DNA of 64,000 bases, taken from contig DAOTCE010000004.1 in the NCBI GenBank assembly GCA_035452965.1, positions 62,001-126,000 on the forward strand. The letters run 5' to 3'. Of this stretch, positions 62,832-64,000 are shown in pieces. Positions within the stretch are counted from its first letter, which is position 1. Each line of letters begins with the position of its first letter. Made by a program: the position numbers and the translations under genes. Source of the stretch: Candidatus Paceibacterota bacterium. Its GTDB lineage: Bacteria > Verrucomicrobiota > Verrucomicrobiia > Limisphaerales > UBA8199. Below the pieces are notes generated by a model. It ran no database searches. It was not told the origin of the DNA and saw nothing but the letters and a program-made list of their open reading frames with translations.

Positions 62832-64000
62832 ATGGAACAAACCATCTACTACACGAAGTACGCAGTGTCGCTGACACTCTTGTTGAAGGATGCACCCGCT
62901 GCGCTCCAGATACTGCTTTACGTCCTCTGGCGTCAAGGCGTTGAGACCGAGCACGAGGACCACAGATGGCATTTTCACGTTGGCGACATCGCCAAGAGCT
63001 TAGGCAAAAAGGAAAGGACTATCCGCAAGCATCTCAAACCGCTCCTTGACTTGGGCATATTGAACCTGGCGGGCAGGGCGGGCGAGCAGTACTACATCTT
63101 CGATGTCAACAAGTACGGGGAGTACCTCGCCCTTGACCCGAACAAGTTGACTCAGCACACCCCTGCCCAAGATGGGCACCCCTCCCAAAAAGTGGAAGGG
63201 GCACCCCTCCCGCAAAACGGCAGGGGACTACTCCCCAAAAATGGTAGGGAAAAGACAGCAGAGGAAAAGATAGCAGAGCAGTCCTGTCCAGTACGACAGG
63301 ACGGGACAACCGCTTCGCTTGGATTTGAAGAAGGGTCTTCATCCTTCAACGAACCCGTTCCCTCGATTTCAGCATCAAGCGGTTTCGGGTTTCCCGCCGT
63401 TACCCAGAGTTGCGCTTCAAGCGCAGCTTCGGGATTCTCGGGCGGGGAGGGAACGAAACTATCAGGCCCGATGGTTGCCCGTGGTGTCGCCGTTGCCCCT
63501 TCAATGGGCGAAGGCGAAAAGTCGGGTAGCGTGGCAAGTGCGGCGACGGAAAGCGCCCGCCACGCCCCGCATTGCGCTTCAATGCGCTGCAACGGGCACA
63601 GCGGCAGTCGGGGGAGTGCGGAGAAGCGGCAGCAGTCCCGTCCGGTGTTTGCGGCTTCCGAACCATTGGCCCCCCTGGCTTTGCCGTGGCACATCCCTCC
63701 CACCGTATCAGCAAAGCGCCAAGATTACATCGTGGGCCACCTGAACAAAAACGGATTCGATTTCGTGAAAGAAAATGCCACGTTTAGCGATTTCGGCGGG
63801 TACAAGGTTTGCGCTTACGACCCAGCCGAGAAGGTCATTCTCATCACCGCCGACGATTGCTCGTTCGTCCAAAAGCCGCACATTCAGGAACTCTGCGCCA
63901 GATTCATGCCGCAGGGATGGAAGATGATGTTGTGGACTGCCGAGGACGAATCGTTGCACAACGTCGAACGCCAGAAACGGGACGAAGCAACCGCAAGGGA
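62832..64000 (+). CDS. winged-helix, replication-initiator-like protein, runs off the window
   Basis: The frame is open from the ATG at 62832 to the last base (389 codons seen) with no stop. Residues about 15-95 form a winged helix: APAALQILLYVLWRQG, then FHVGDIAKSLGKKERTIRKHLK and a wing LNLAGRAGEQYYIFDV. A Gly/Ser/Ala-rich linker (about 115-290) and a second globular part (IVGHLNKNGFDFVKENATFS; then VILITADDCSFVQKPHIQEL) follow. The winged helix plus linker resembles plasmid or phage replication proteins of the RepA/DnaD kind, but no motor domain is visible. AAGGA just before the ATG serves as ribosome binding site. Confidence 0.75.
   Translation, partial: MEQTIYYTKYAVSLTLLLKDAPAALQILLYVLWRQGVETEHEDHRWHFHVGDIAKSLGKKERTIRKHLKPLLDLGILNLAGRAGEQYYIFDVNKYGEYLALDPNKLTQHTPAQDGHPSQKVEGAPLPQNGRGLLPKNGREKTAEEKIAEQSCPVRQDGTTASLGFEEGSSSFNEPVPSISASSGFGFPAVTQSCASSAASGFSGGEGTKLSGPMVARGVAVAPSMGEGEKSGSVASAATESARHAPHCASMRCNGHSGSRGSAEKRQQSRPVFAASEPLAPLALPWHIPPTVSAKRQDYIVGHLNKNGFDFVKENATFSDFGGYKVCAYDPAEKVILITADDCSFVQKPHIQELCARFMPQGWKMMLWTAEDESLHNVERQKRDEATAR

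Noticed and set aside
56393..64000. Second copy of the tRNA-Arg 3' end as an island right boundary
   Set aside because: I saw no matching segment within the window; it may lie beyond it.

Overview
The window reads as a GC-rich, densely coded chromosome segment from a free-living Gram-negative heterotroph, most likely a verrucomicrobial (Pedosphaera/Limisphaera-like) bacterium. This is inference from gene content: two secreted formylglycine-type sulfatases, a Tat-exported Gfo/Idh/MocA oxidoreductase, a DUF4190 protein fused to a pilin-like segment, an LRR_5 surface protein, a TRAP transporter, OPT and POT peptide transporters, and short GC-rich palindromic repeats. No rRNA gene or other decisive marker is present.

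Layout. 1-4.9 kb: a truncated esterase, a YebC-type regulator and a SWIM/SNF2 helicase. 5.2-12.5 kb: a glycan-building cluster with a hexapeptide acetyltransferase, two tandem GT4 paralogues, a third GT4, two methyltransferases and a Wzx-like flippase. 12.6-20.3 kb: a catabolic block on the minus strand (Gfo/Idh oxidoreductase and sulfatase; then an MFS transporter, two EEP-fold hydrolases and an FAD-dependent oxidoreductase). 20.5-24.2 kb: more glycan genes (a methyltransferase coupled to a methyltransferase-GT2 fusion, then gmd). 24.4-27.8 kb: a dctP-dctQ-dctM-usp TRAP operon. 28.1-33.8 kb: an LRR_5 protein, a purC-type gene, tRNA-Thr, the DUF4190/pilin-like protein and a second sulfatase. 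34.2-38.8 kb: three tandem CNNM/CorC proteins and a LysM amidase. 38.9-49.8 kb: a CruF-like carotenoid gene, an NtrC-type two-component pair, hpf with a sigma-54-like promoter, a homospermidine-synthase-like gene, a response regulator, a CPA2 antiporter, rnk and ffh. 50.4-56.1 kb: an OPT-POT-DUF2264 operon and a carbamate kinase.

At tRNA-Arg(ACG), 56.3 kb, the character changes. From there to the end of the window the coding style is less GC-rich and the content is that of a mobile island: a two-LamG secreted protein, a serine recombinase heading a five-gene operon of very short coupled ORFs, a solitary DNA methyltransferase, a DUF3102-like protein, and a winged-helix, replication-initiator-like ORF that runs off the end of the window. 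Directly before that last ORF are interlocking inverted repeats that could form mutually exclusive hairpins, one of which would mask its ribosome binding site. This control element and the recombinase operon are the best candidates for something undescribed.

A second theme is short repeats. A composite element of about 150 bp occurs twice in opposite orientation (22.8 kb and 33.9 kb), one copy carrying a perfect 54-bp palindrome. Two intergenic arrays have an 11-bp period, and a GC palindrome lies in frame inside the helicase gene.
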